Notes under the pieces: generated by a model
The model's database searches: none
Told to the model about the DNA's origin: nothing
Seen by the model: the letters and a program-made list of their open reading frames with translations, nothing else
Assembly (NCBI GenBank): GCA_002344345.1
Contig: DDTL01000020.1
Span: forward strand, 1 to 49,230
DNA length: 49,230 bases
From: Saprospiraceae bacterium UBA2365
Lineage (GTDB): Bacteria; Bacteroidota; Bacteroidia; Chitinophagales; Saprospiraceae
Direction of reading: 5' to 3'
Made by a program: the position numbers and the translations under genes
Part shown: positions 24,760 through 33,719 of the stretch, piece by piece
How positions within the stretch are numbered: the first letter of the stretch is position 1
Layout of the letters: each line of letters begins with the position of its first letter

Positions 24760-25956
24760 TCACCAGTCTTTTCCAAAGGATGATTTAAACCTTTTTTCCA
24801 TTATAACAAGGTATATCATTTGCAGCAAAGAACTACTGAAGAGCATCAGAATCAATTCATTCAAACCCAAATTTAAATCTGTTAATTGAAAGATTATAAA
24901 GCAGATAGATGGTGGTAGGAGGAATAAAGCATAACTGATGTTGATGTGAAAGTTTTTATATAAACTCAGAAAAAATGCCCTGGCTTTGATAAAGAAAACA
25001 TAAGGATACATCAGAAAACTTAGTAGGATAAGCCAGAATGTATAATAACTACCTGCCGTGCTTTTCATGTAGATCAGACCCACCAGTATCATGCTAAACT
25101 GCAAAAAAGCACTGATGAAAAATGCATTTTTAATAAATGAATTCTGGTATTTCTGTATGTTTTTTTTGAACAGGAAAAGGGATTCTGCTGTTCGTACAAG
25201 TCCGGTAATAAACTGAAAAACTTTTGTGATCAGAGAATAAACACCAAGCACTTCTTTGCTTACCAGCGGTTCGAAAAGCAGGATAATGATATTGGAATCA
25301 AGCTTTTTTAGGCTGATATTGAAATAATACGGATAAAAAGAGTTGATTTCCGCCAGGATGGTACGAAACATCTGCCCAAAATATTTCAGACTTTCTACAA
25401 AGACAGTTAACCTGTTAACAATGAAATATATGGCTATGACAAATTGCGCAAACGAAATGATCAGTATCAGTCCTTCAAAATCAGAGATCCATCCAGGGAG
25501 AAGCATGAATCCCAACAATATAATTTTTATAAGAGCCTGCGCAAAAATCAGAAAATAATAATGATTTAATTTGTTCTCGGCCTGGAGACATGTATCCATA
25601 TAAATCTGAAAAGAAGTCGAGAAAACAAAAATATAAAAAAGCCAAAAAGGTATTTGAGTCAGGTGTTGAAAAATGAGGACAGGTATAATTAACAGTACAT
25701 TAATCAGAATAAAAAAGGAAGTAAAAACGAACTTGAATTTTTCGTCATCCTGATACCTCATGATCGCATAATTGGGTGGAATGACGATGAATATCAAACT
25801 GAATAAAGCTGCAAGAGAGCTAAGATAAGCAAATTCACCAAAAACATCGATTCCTAAAATTCTGGCTATCAGTACATTGGCCACAAAGTTGATGGCTGCC
25901 GCTGAAGTATTCCAAAGCGAAAGACTAAACAGTTTCCTAACTATATTGGCTGCCAT
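24760..25956 (-). CDS. wzx: Wzx-type oligosaccharide flippase
   Basis: Polytopic inner-membrane protein of the MOP/polysaccharide-transporter family, expected to flip undecaprenyl-linked repeat units to the periplasm. The N-terminus (NTSAAAINFVANVLIARILGIDVFGEFAYL) is the characteristic first two helices of the family. About 11-12 hydrophobic segments follow across 398 residues, close to the usual 400-480. A Lys-Lys-Leu-Asp stretch (NISLKKLDSNIIILLFEPLVSKEVLGVYSL) in the middle matches the start of the second half. It overlaps wzy by 20 bases, which ties flipping and polymerisation together. Assigned by architecture; substrate unknown. Confidence 0.88.
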   Translation of the reverse strand: MAANIVRKLFSLSLWNTSAAAINFVANVLIARILGIDVFGEFAYLSSLAALFSLIFIVIPPNYAIMRYQDDEKFKFVFTSFFILINVLLIIPVLIFQHLTQIPFWLFYIFVFSTSFQIYMDTCLQAENKLNHYYFLIFAQALIKIILLGFMLLPGWISDFEGLILIISFAQFVIAIYFIVNRLTVFVESLKYFGQMFRTILAEINSFYPYYFNISLKKLDSNIIILLFEPLVSKEVLGVYSLITKVFQFITGLVRTAESLFLFKKNIQKYQNSFIKNAFFISAFLQFSMILVGLIYMKSTAGSYYTFWLILLSFLMYPYVFFIKARAFFLSLYKNFHINISYALFLLPPSICFIIFQLTDLNLGLNELILMLFSSSLLQMIYLVIMEKRFKSSFGKDW

Positions 25957-27202
25957 TCAGTTCTTTAATTTTATACAAGACACCCGTCAAAGTTACAACA
26001 AGTAAAAATAAAAACGAAACAGGAAGTAACCAGCTGGCTGACAAAGTAGTGATAAAAAAAACAAGCAGCCACATCCTGGCAGCGCTGTAAAATGTATAAA
26101 AAGCTGAGTTTTTATCAAACTCAGGTATTTTGGTGGCTCTGTAAAGGAAAATCAAAAAAAGTATAAATGCGATCAACCCGACCATACCCGATTCTGCTAA
26201 CATTTGAATATAAGGATTGAAAGAAGAAGCCAGGATAACTGCAGCTGATCCGTCAAAAAACTGTTCCCTCCCTATCTCAACAAATTTAGGTCTGTATTTC
26301 TCACGGACGGCTCCGGCATAATTGCCATAACCATAACCTAAAACCGGTTTTTCGCTGATCATATCCCATGCCACCTGTAAGGAAAGCATCCGGAGTGCTG
26401 AAGATTCTTTGTCTGATTGTTTGGAAATGTTGGTAATACGTTGAAATACAGGTGTTTTTGAAATATTCTTGTATGAAAAAAAAATAACAGGAGCCAGAAG
26501 TAGTATTGAGCCCGTAAGCAAAAAAGCATTAATTTTTGTTTTAGGTGTCACAAAAATTAAATGACTGATTATCAATACTAAAAAAGTAAATATTGCTCCC
26601 AGACCAACTGTAAGTATCAATGCAACAGCATATAATGACGTGCTAATCCATTTTTTTGATATGATGGCTTCGTATAAAAAGAATGTCAGAAATACACTCA
26701 CCTCATCACCCATGATCCCGAATGACCTTTGAATACCTGTTTTACTGGTCATGTTGTTGAATAGCTCAAAATCAGGGAAAATACCAGATAAAATCACCAA
26801 AACAGCGTTGATTACCGCAAAAATTCTGAGAAAAGTGATGAAAGTAAGCATTTGGCCTTCATTGGCTTTACTGAACTTGACAAACAGAATGATGTTTAAC
26901 ATCAGCTGGATGTGGAGGTTAACAGATAAAGCCTGTAAAAAATTGCCTGGAGAGATGAGCAATACAGTGGCTGTAGAGAGGGCCAAAAACGAGCTGAACC
27001 AGATTAAATAAGCCGGAATTCCAAATTTCCGGTCAAAATGGATCAATGTCAGAAAATTCAAAACCAGGAAAATCAACTTGAATATCAGTGACAACCTGAT
27101 CTCAAGTCCATTGCCCAAATTCACCAGGGTACCCAAAAACTGGTCCCCGTTTTCTAAAAGGATAACCCAATAGAATAAAATGAGCAATAACAGTTTTCCC
27201 AT
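25937..27202 (-). CDS. wzy: O-antigen polymerase/ligase-like membrane protein (Wzy/WaaL family)
   Basis: Multi-spanning membrane protein with roughly 10-12 helices. The O-antigen ligase/polymerase signature region is the long periplasmic loop with PVLGYGYGNYAGAVREKYRPKF followed by ASSFNPYIQMLAESGMVGLIAFILF, where the Arg/Lys residues and N-P-Y-IQM-LAE-G are typical. Its place next to wzx and wzz argues for polymerase over ligase, but sequence alone does not separate the two. Only 2 bases separate it from the 4-epimerase gene upstream. Confidence 0.85.
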   Translation of the reverse strand: MGKLLLLILFYWVILLENGDQFLGTLVNLGNGLEIRLSLIFKLIFLVLNFLTLIHFDRKFGIPAYLIWFSSFLALSTATVLLISPGNFLQALSVNLHIQLMLNIILFVKFSKANEGQMLTFITFLRIFAVINAVLVILSGIFPDFELFNNMTSKTGIQRSFGIMGDEVSVFLTFFLYEAIISKKWISTSLYAVALILTVGLGAIFTFLVLIISHLIFVTPKTKINAFLLTGSILLLAPVIFFSYKNISKTPVFQRITNISKQSDKESSALRMLSLQVAWDMISEKPVLGYGYGNYAGAVREKYRPKFVEIGREQFFDGSAAVILASSFNPYIQMLAESGMVGLIAFILFLIFLYRATKIPEFDKNSAFYTFYSAARMWLLVFFITTLSASWLLPVSFLFLLVVTLTGVLYKIKELNGSQYS

Positions 27203-27204
27203 GA

Positions 27205-28167
27205 TTACAGTATTGTTTCATACCACATATGGGACTTTTTCAATCCTTCAAAAACATTGAAAGGTGGATTATAATCCAGCAAATTTTTTGCTTTGGAAAT
27301 ATCTGCAAGGCTGTGAGGTATATCTCCGGATCTTTCCGGTCCGTGAGTAGCCGCTATCTCTTTGCCAACAGTTTTGCAGATCATTTCCCATAATTCATTT
27401 AAATTGGTTCTGTCACCACAGGCAATGTTGTAAACCTGATTGACAGCTTCTTCGTTTTGAGTAAATAAAGCCCGCAAATTTGCATGGACTGCATTTTCGA
27501 CAAAAGTAAAATCCCTGCTATAACTGCCATCACCATTGATCGTAGGACTTATACCAAGGAGGGCTGCCTTGAAAAACAAAGGAATGACCGCGGCATAGGC
27601 GCCATTCGGGTCTTGTTTGGGGCCGAATACATTAAAATATCTCAATCCGATGAATTCAGTTCCGTATAAATCAGCAAAAACACGCGCATAATATTCCATG
27701 ACCAATTTTGTGATGGCATATGGAGAAAGCGGGTTACCTATTTCATGTTCCACTTTTGGTAATTTCTTACTATCCCCATAAGTTGAGGAAGAAGCAGCAT
27801 AGACGACTCTTCTGATGTTGCAAAGTCTGGCTGATTCAAATACGTTGACAGTTCCGAGGACGTTGACATGTGTGGAAGTGACCGGATCCTTGATAGATCT
27901 GGGAACCGAACCCAATGCAGCCTGATGACTGATCAGATCCATGCCTTCACAAGCCTTCATACAGGTTTCAAGATCCCGGATATCACCCTCAATAAATTCA
28001 AAGCGGGGATTCCCTGTAAACGTTTCAATATTTTTATAAAATCCTGTTGACAGGTTATCCAATACCCTTACCATGGATACGTCAGGTATATTTAACAGGG
28101 CTTCAACCAGGTTGGACCCAATGAACCCTGCTCCTCCTGTAACCAAAATTGAATTGTTTTCCAGCAT
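27205..28167 (-). CDS. wbpP: UDP-N-acetylglucosamine 4-epimerase, WbpP/TviC-like extended SDR
   Basis: NAD-dependent sugar-nucleotide epimerase of the extended short-chain dehydrogenase family, with Rossmann motif TGGAGFIGSNLVEALL at residues 10-25. The segment HQAALGSVPRSIKDPVTSTHVNVLGT and the active-site region YAASSSTYGD...LSPYAITKLVMEYY (catalytic Ser, Tyr and Lys) match the WbpP/TviC/GalE2 group, which prefers N-acetylated hexosamines. RYFNVFGPKQDPNGAYAAVIPLF follows. It probably makes UDP-GalNAc from UDP-GlcNAc for the repeat unit; UDP-Glc/Gal activity cannot be excluded. Confidence 0.88.
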   Translation of the reverse strand: MLENNSILVTGGAGFIGSNLVEALLNIPDVSMVRVLDNLSTGFYKNIETFTGNPRFEFIEGDIRDLETCMKACEGMDLISHQAALGSVPRSIKDPVTSTHVNVLGTVNVFESARLCNIRRVVYAASSSTYGDSKKLPKVEHEIGNPLSPYAITKLVMEYYARVFADLYGTEFIGLRYFNVFGPKQDPNGAYAAVIPLFFKAALLGISPTINGDGSYSRDFTFVENAVHANLRALFTQNEEAVNQVYNIACGDRTNLNELWEMICKTVGKEIAATHGPERSGDIPHSLADISKAKNLLDYNPPFNVFEGLKKSHMWYETIL

Positions 28168-28250
28168 GTTATTTCATTGAATTAAATTTGATATTTTATA
28201 CATGTCATGTCCCGGCAAGAAATAATAAATTCTGGCATTCAAACGCCTTT

Positions 28251-29216
28251 CTAATTGACGAATGGATGTTTAACCAATGGTAATCCTGCCAGGGGATGAT
28301 AATCTCCTACAAGTCCGACAGGGTCCTGATGACGGATATCATGTACGATCTGAATAGCTGTCTTTGCAACTTCTATTCCAAAACCATTTCCTTTCAGAAT
28401 TTCTTCATAACTTCTTGTATGAAGCTCGGTAAATCCACCACTGAACTCAAATTCTTCATCACCAATGGTTATTGACCGGTAAGTTCTCAGCCCTTTTTCC
28501 TGAACTTCTTTTGGAAGAGTGTCTTCATTGATGCTTAAGAACCAGCGTACACGGGCTTTTTCCAGTTCCAGGTAACCTGCAGCTCTATCATGAGTGTGTA
28601 AATGCACAACATTCTTTTTCACATCTCCAAAAACATAATGCAGCATATCATAAAAATGAACCCCTATATTCGTTGCGATGCCTCCTGATTTATTAATGTT
28701 ACCTTTCCAGCTGGTATAATACCAATTTCCTCTGGATGTCAGGTAGGCAAGATCAACATCATAAATTTTGTTTTTGGGCCCTTCCTCTATTTTCTTTTTC
28801 AATTCAATTACACTCTCATGCAATCTCAACTGAAGAATATTGTAAACTCTCTTGCCCGTCTCGGCTTCCATTTCTTTAATTCCGTCAATATTCCAGGGAT
28901 TCAATACTATAGGTTTTTCACAGATCACATCAGTACCATGTCTTAATCCGAACCTGATATGCGCGTCATGCAAATAATTGGGGGAGCAAACAGTAGTAAA
29001 ATCAATTGGGGTCCCTTGTCTTTTCAGTTTGTAGATATGCCTGTCAAAGCGCTCAAATTCAGTAAAAAAATCTGCCTGAGGAAAATAACTGTCCATCACT
29101 CCGACTGAATCAAACGGATCCAAGGCAGCAAGCAGCTTGTTTTCGGTTTGTTTTATGGCTTTCAGATGCCTGGGTGCAATAAATCCGGCAGCTCCGATCA
29201 GAACGAAATTCTTCAT
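28251..29216 (-). CDS. wlbA: UDP-N-acetyl-2-amino-2-deoxyglucuronate 3-dehydrogenase (WlbA/WbpB-type)
   Basis: Gfo/Idh/MocA-family oxidoreductase that oxidises C3 of UDP-GlcNAcA, giving the 3-keto sugar used by the partner aminotransferase. The N-terminus MKNFVLIGAAGFIAPRHLKAIKQT, the stretch LDPFDSVGVMDSYFPQADFFTEFERFDRH and CSPNYLHDAHIRFGLRHGTDVICEKPIVLNPWNID follow the WlbA family very closely; Lys in CEKP is the usual catalytic/NAD-site residue. GGIATNIGVHFYDML supplies the second conserved His/Asp region. Its neighbours in the same operon are the matching aminotransferase and acetyltransferase, which fixes the pathway. Confidence 0.94.
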   Translation of the reverse strand: MKNFVLIGAAGFIAPRHLKAIKQTENKLLAALDPFDSVGVMDSYFPQADFFTEFERFDRHIYKLKRQGTPIDFTTVCSPNYLHDAHIRFGLRHGTDVICEKPIVLNPWNIDGIKEMEAETGKRVYNILQLRLHESVIELKKKIEEGPKNKIYDVDLAYLTSRGNWYYTSWKGNINKSGGIATNIGVHFYDMLHYVFGDVKKNVVHLHTHDRAAGYLELEKARVRWFLSINEDTLPKEVQEKGLRTYRSITIGDEEFEFSGGFTELHTRSYEEILKGNGFGIEVAKTAIQIVHDIRHQDPVGLVGDYHPLAGLPLVKHPFVN

Positions 29217-29232
29217 TGTAAAATATTGGTAT

Positions 29233-29817
29233 TTAATTGGTTATCTTACTAACGAATCCATCTTTTAAAATGTATTTTTCATTGGATTCGGGACAAATTG
29301 CTACTCCGTTTTCATCAAAATGAAGCCTGTGACCAAATTCACTCATCCAGCCGGTTTGCCTGGCAGGATTTCCAACGACCAATGCAAATGGTGGAACATA
29401 TTTTGTTACAACCGCACCGGCGCCAATAAAAGCAAATTCCCCGATATCATTTCCGCAAACAATGGTTGCATTCGCACCGATACTGGCTCCTTTTCCCACA
29501 TGAGTCCTCGCATATTCTCCGCGTCTGTTCACTGCACTTCTTGGATTGATGACATTGGTAAATACCATGGAAGGACCCAGAAACACATCATCGTCACAAA
29601 TGACTCCTGTGTATATCGATACATTGTTTTGTATCTTTACATTTTTACCCAGCACAACTTCCGGTGAGACTACAACATTCTGACCTATATTGCAGTTTTC
29701 ACCTATCTCACATCTGGACATGATGTGCGAAAAATGCCAGATTTTTGTTCCGGCACCAATCTTGCAATCATCATCCACCACGGCGGTTTCATGTGCAAAA
29801 AAAGATTTTTTTTCCAT
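29233..29817 (-). CDS. wbpD: UDP-2-acetamido-3-amino-2,3-dideoxy-D-glucuronate N-acetyltransferase (WbpD/WlbB-type)
   Basis: Left-handed beta-helix acyltransferase that acetylates the 3-amino group using acetyl-CoA. Hexapeptide repeats are visible from residue about 20 on (CKIGAGTKIWHFSHIMSRCEIGENCNIGQNVVVSPEVVLGKNVKIQ is the run; key pattern [LIV]-G-x4). A loop GPSMVFTNVINPRSAVNR follows, then THVGKGASIGANATIVCGNDIGEFAFIGAGAVVTKYVPP, and the family C-terminal GNPARQTGWMSEFGHRL. It lies 6 bases after the aminotransferase gene and 16 before wlbA. It completes the second nitrogen substituent to give UDP-GlcNAc(3NAc)A. Confidence 0.94.
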   Translation of the reverse strand: MEKKSFFAHETAVVDDDCKIGAGTKIWHFSHIMSRCEIGENCNIGQNVVVSPEVVLGKNVKIQNNVSIYTGVICDDDVFLGPSMVFTNVINPRSAVNRRGEYARTHVGKGASIGANATIVCGNDIGEFAFIGAGAVVTKYVPPFALVVGNPARQTGWMSEFGHRLHFDENGVAICPESNEKYILKDGFVSKITN

Positions 29818-29823
29818 AATTGC

Positions 29824-30948
29824 TCAATTAAAAAAGTTATTGATCTTTTGGGTTATATAGGACAATATCTCTTGATTCATCTCGGTATGTATTGGTAATG
29901 AAAGTACTTCCTTGCATAACATATCGGTCACAGGAAGGAATTCCACTGCTCCGGAAAGATGTTTGAAGGCTTCCTGTTCATACAATGGCACCGGATAGTA
30001 AATATTATGTGGAATATTCTCGTCTGTCAGATATTTTCGCAAAGCTTCTCTTTTACCTTCCTTTACCCGTATCGTATACTGATGAAAAACATGGCTGGAT
30101 TGGGGATTACGGTGTGGAGTCTGGATCACGGAAATTTCCCTGAAAGCATCGTCATAGATGGAGGCAGCATCATTGCGGGCAGCTGCATATTCATCAAGAT
30201 ATTTCAGTTTGACGTCCAGAATGGCTGCCTGAATGCTGTCCAACCGGGAATTCACACCCACCATGCCATGGTAATAACGTTCAGTTTGTCCATGATTGGC
30301 GATCATACTCATTTTCTGAGCCAATTGATCATCATTCGTGAAAATCGCTCCTCCATCGCCAAAACATCCCAGATTTTTAGCCGGGAAAAAAGAAGTAGTT
30401 CCAATGTGACCGATGGTTCCCGCTTTTTTTACTGAACCATCAGAAAACTGATAGTTTGCGCCGATAGCCTGAGCATTGTCTTCGATCACATAAATATCGT
30501 ATTTAGAAGCTATTTTCATAATATCCTCCATTTCTGCTGCCTGCCCGAAAAGATGAACAGGCACAACGGCTTTGGTACGTGGTGTGATCGCTTTTTCAAA
30601 CAACTCGCCAGTCAGGTTAAAATGATCAGGATCCACATCCACCATAATTGGGGTCAATCCCAATAATGCGATCACTTCAGCAGTGGCCACATAGGTAAAA
30701 GCTGGCACAATGATCTCATCACCACGCTTGAGATCCAATGCCATCAGGGCGATTTGAAGGGCATCTGTTCCATTTGCACAAGGGATAACATGTCTGACCC
30801 CATGGTAATTTGCCAGGTTTTTGGAAAAACTGCTTACCTGAGGACCATTGATATAGGCAGATGAGGCAATGGTTTCCAATACTGCACCATCGATTTCATC
30901 CTTGATTTTATTATATTGACCAATCAGGTCTACCATGTGTAATTTCAT
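29824..30948 (-). CDS. wbpE: UDP-2-acetamido-2-deoxy-3-oxo-glucuronate aminotransferase (WbpE/WlbC-type, DegT family)
   Basis: PLP-dependent sugar aminotransferase that adds nitrogen at C3. Seen in order: MVDLIGQYNKIKDEID, the phosphate-binding CANGTDALQIALMAL, PAFTYVATAEVIALLG, PVHLFGQAAEM, Asp157 in YVIEDNAQAIGA (ring nitrogen) and Lys191 in TTSFFPAKNLGCFGDGGA (Schiff base). The C-terminal SSHVFHQYTIRV and NIHYPVPLYEQEAF-like region is present as IYYPVPLYEQEAF. Full length for the family (374; a start at residue 5, MVDL, is also possible). The acetyltransferase gene follows after 6 bases. Confidence 0.94.
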   Translation of the reverse strand: MKLHMVDLIGQYNKIKDEIDGAVLETIASSAYINGPQVSSFSKNLANYHGVRHVIPCANGTDALQIALMALDLKRGDEIIVPAFTYVATAEVIALLGLTPIMVDVDPDHFNLTGELFEKAITPRTKAVVPVHLFGQAAEMEDIMKIASKYDIYVIEDNAQAIGANYQFSDGSVKKAGTIGHIGTTSFFPAKNLGCFGDGGAIFTNDDQLAQKMSMIANHGQTERYYHGMVGVNSRLDSIQAAILDVKLKYLDEYAAARNDAASIYDDAFREISVIQTPHRNPQSSHVFHQYTIRVKEGKREALRKYLTDENIPHNIYYPVPLYEQEAFKHLSGAVEFLPVTDMLCKEVLSLPIHTEMNQEILSYITQKINNFFN

Positions 30949-31006
30949 TATTAAAATATTTTTTATATGTTCAGATTATTGATAAATTCCTCATTTCAAA
31001 ACGATG

Positions 31007-32323
31007 TCAGTTCAGGGTTTCCCGACCGATGCTGTTGTAATAAAAACCTGATTTTTTAAGTTTTTCTATATCGTAAATATTCCTTCCATCAAAGATCACA
31101 GGTCTATTCAATAAAGATTTTACCTTATTGAGGTCTGCATTCCTGAATACATCCCATTCTGTTACGATCGCCAGGGCATCTGCACCTTCCAGAATTTCAT
31201 ATGGATCTTTGCCAAATTTTATTTTGTCCCGTACAAATAACTGTTTGACATTTTCCATTGCTTCAGGATCAAATGCATGGATTTCAGCGCCATTTTCCAG
31301 CAATACCTCCATGATATCCAACGCCGGCGCTTTCCTGATATCATCTGTATCCGGCTTGAACGCAAGTCCCCACAATGCGATCTTTTTCCCGCTCAGATCG
31401 CCATTGAAGTATTGAATGATCTTTTGGGCAAAACCGGTCTTTTGCCTTTCATTCACATCGATCACCGCTTTGAGCAATTTGAAATCGTAATGATTTGAAT
31501 CAGAAGTATTATTAAGGGCTTCTACATCCTTTGGAAAACAAGATCCGCCATAGCCGACACCCGGATAAAGGAACATATTGCCGATACGGGCATCTGCTCC
31601 TATCCCAATCCTGACCTGATCTACATCAGATCCCAGGATTTCACAGAGATTAGCTATTTCGTTCATAAAACTGATTTTCAGCGCCAGAAATGAATTGGCT
31701 GCGTACTTGGTCAATTCAGCACTTTTTTCATCCATGATGAGCAAAGGACAATTATCGCTCAGATATGGCTGATACAACTGCTCCAAAAGTTGAATGGCCC
31801 TTTTGGAACGAGTGCCCACAACCACCCTGTCAGGTCTCAGGAAGTCTTCGACAGCTTTTCCTTCTCTAAGGAATTCCGGATTGGATACTACATCGAACAT
31901 AGAGGCATCTACCTTTTCCAAAAGGATGTTGGTCACTTTCCCGGCTGTCCCTACAGGAACAGTGCTTTTATTGATGATCACCATATAGTGATCGATCATC
32001 GGCGCCAAGTCTGATGCAACCTTTAAAACAAAAGATAGATCTGCAGCGCCATCACCTCCCTGAGGAGTAGGCAATGCCAAAAAAACGATCTCGGCATGTT
32101 GAACAGCATCCTTTAGGTTGGTAGTGAAAGACAGGCGTTTTTTCTCAATATTCTTTTGTAAAAGTTCTTCAAGTCCGGGTTCATAAATGGGCACGATGCC
32201 TGATTTCATTTTCTGCACTTTTTGTTCATCGACATCCATGCAGATCACTTCATTTCCGGTTTCGGCAAAACAAGTTCCGGTAACTAAACCAACGTAACCG
32301 GATCCAATAACGGATATTCTCAT
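31007..32323 (-). CDS. ugd: UDP-glucose 6-dehydrogenase-type enzyme (Ugd/TuaD family)
   Basis: Two-step NAD-dependent oxidation of a UDP-hexose to the uronic acid. The start MRISVIGSGYVGLVTGTCFAETG gives the canonical first strand; the frame also opens four codons upstream at a TTG. Other motifs: IYEPGLEELL, FLALPTPQGGDGAADL, INKSTVPVGT, SNPEFLREGKAVEDFLRPDRVVVG, KYAANSFLALKISFMNEIA and the catalytic Cys262 in GYGGSCFPKD, then ALWGLAFKPDTDDIRKAPAL. It belongs to the UDP-glucose branch, not to the WecC/WbpA branch, although its neighbours need UDP-GlcNAcA. It may serve UDP-GlcA production, or have drifted to UDP-GlcNAc. The gap to wzz upstream is 151 bases. Confidence 0.93.
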   Translation of the reverse strand: MRISVIGSGYVGLVTGTCFAETGNEVICMDVDEQKVQKMKSGIVPIYEPGLEELLQKNIEKKRLSFTTNLKDAVQHAEIVFLALPTPQGGDGAADLSFVLKVASDLAPMIDHYMVIINKSTVPVGTAGKVTNILLEKVDASMFDVVSNPEFLREGKAVEDFLRPDRVVVGTRSKRAIQLLEQLYQPYLSDNCPLLIMDEKSAELTKYAANSFLALKISFMNEIANLCEILGSDVDQVRIGIGADARIGNMFLYPGVGYGGSCFPKDVEALNNTSDSNHYDFKLLKAVIDVNERQKTGFAQKIIQYFNGDLSGKKIALWGLAFKPDTDDIRKAPALDIMEVLLENGAEIHAFDPEAMENVKQLFVRDKIKFGKDPYEILEGADALAIVTEWDVFRNADLNKVKSLLNRPVIFDGRNIYDIEKLKKSGFYYNSIGRETLN

Positions 32324-32474
32324 ATTATTATGCAATAATTGTTATAAACCTCAATCAGGCTTTTTTAGGGCTGTAAAATTACAATTTTGATGTTTATTAA
32401 GGGAAAATAAGTGAATTTTATTCTTTTTTGCCATGCTAATACCTGATAATACCACAAGGATGGCATTGCATGAC

Positions 32475-33578
32475 TCATTGACTGGTGGCATCCTTGTATA
32501 ATTTCCGCATCAAAACAATCAAAGCTGACAGGGCTATACCTACCAGGAATCCTAAGACAAGATTTTTTAACAATGATTTTTTAACAGCGGGTAAAGGCTG
32601 TACGGGTCTGTCAATGGTCTGTACATAAGGCATGGTATTCCGAAGCGCAAAATCAGCGATCTCCAGATTTTTGGTGCTTTCACCCAAGGCCATGGTCAAG
32701 AGTGTTATATCTTTTCTGAGCCGGTCGCTTCCCAGTCTTGTCGTTTGAGAATACAACCCGAGTGAAGCATCGTCTCTTCTGGCTAACTGACTTTCCTTCA
32801 TTTGTATCTGATGCTTGATGGAATCCGTCTTTTCTTTTACAATTCTATATGTAACAGACTGTTTTTCAGTCATTTTGGCAATATAAAACCCGTTCAGTTC
32901 ATCGAAAATCTGATTCGTCAGCGCAATGGATAATTCAGGATCACGGGTAGTTACTGTAAGTTCAAGAATCCTGGTTTCTTCATCATAGGTGCCGTTGAGC
33001 ATACCAGGTTGATCCTGTTGAGGATTTCCTGCAATGACACCATGAAGATTTTTCATCGCTTTCAATGCGGTTTTGTCGAGATTGTTTTGATCGGAATGTT
33101 TGAACCGGAAACTGTCCAAGCTTTTATCCCGTGAACTGTAAAAATTGTACCAGGGCTTGCTGTTCCACTGATCCAATGTGTCAAGATAGTTGATCAGGTG
33201 ATTGGCAAGCAGCTTTTTTTGACCGTGAATTTCTGTTTTAGCGAATAGTGCTTTTTCAGTTATATTCCTTGATCTTGAAAGATGGATGAGTTTCGCAAGG
33301 CTGTTTTTTCCCCTTTGGGTAATACCGAAAGTTCCGAGTACACCACTCAGAGAACCTAAAGGATTGCCGGAATCTTCATCGATCATAAAGGTCAGATTTG
33401 CAGAGTATTCCGCTTTATCCAAAAAAGCTCTGATACCAAAAAACAACATGAAAATCACGCCGGCAAGGATGATGTACAACTTTTGTCTGATCAATTCGCT
33501 AAAAAGTTCTGTTGATTTTACAATCAGATCTTTCAAACTGACTTCTCCGGGATTTTTTTGCTGCTGTTTGTTTTCCAT
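32475..33578 (-). CDS. wzz: Polysaccharide chain-length determinant protein (Wzz family)
   Basis: Polysaccharide co-polymerase that sets chain length of Wzy-made polymers from the inner membrane. Two transmembrane helices bracket a long periplasmic coiled-coil-rich part: TM1 about residues 34-51 (LYIILAGVIFMLFFGIRAF) and TM2 about 337-355 (LVLGFLVGIALSALIVLM). The Pro-rich segment before TM2 (TIDRPVQPLPAVKKS) is the family hallmark. Here the C-terminus is a short cytoplasmic tail without a tyrosine kinase domain. Its place in front of the sugar-nucleotide genes and behind the outer-membrane RemB/Wzi-like gene fits a Wzx/Wzy-dependent pathway. Confidence 0.9.
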   Translation of the reverse strand: MENKQQQKNPGEVSLKDLIVKSTELFSELIRQKLYIILAGVIFMLFFGIRAFLDKAEYSANLTFMIDEDSGNPLGSLSGVLGTFGITQRGKNSLAKLIHLSRSRNITEKALFAKTEIHGQKKLLANHLINYLDTLDQWNSKPWYNFYSSRDKSLDSFRFKHSDQNNLDKTALKAMKNLHGVIAGNPQQDQPGMLNGTYDEETRILELTVTTRDPELSIALTNQIFDELNGFYIAKMTEKQSVTYRIVKEKTDSIKHQIQMKESQLARRDDASLGLYSQTTRLGSDRLRKDITLLTMALGESTKNLEIADFALRNTMPYVQTIDRPVQPLPAVKKSLLKNLVLGFLVGIALSALIVLMRKLYKDATSQ

Positions 33579-33719
33579 AAAAAATTCAGGATAATGGTAA
33601 AATTGGTTTAAATCCCATCCCTAAACGATTGCAAAGATGAATGATTCAATAAAATGATACACAATCTAATGACTAAATTTTTTATCTTTCACCATCATGT
33701 GCATATTTCCGGGTGCAGA

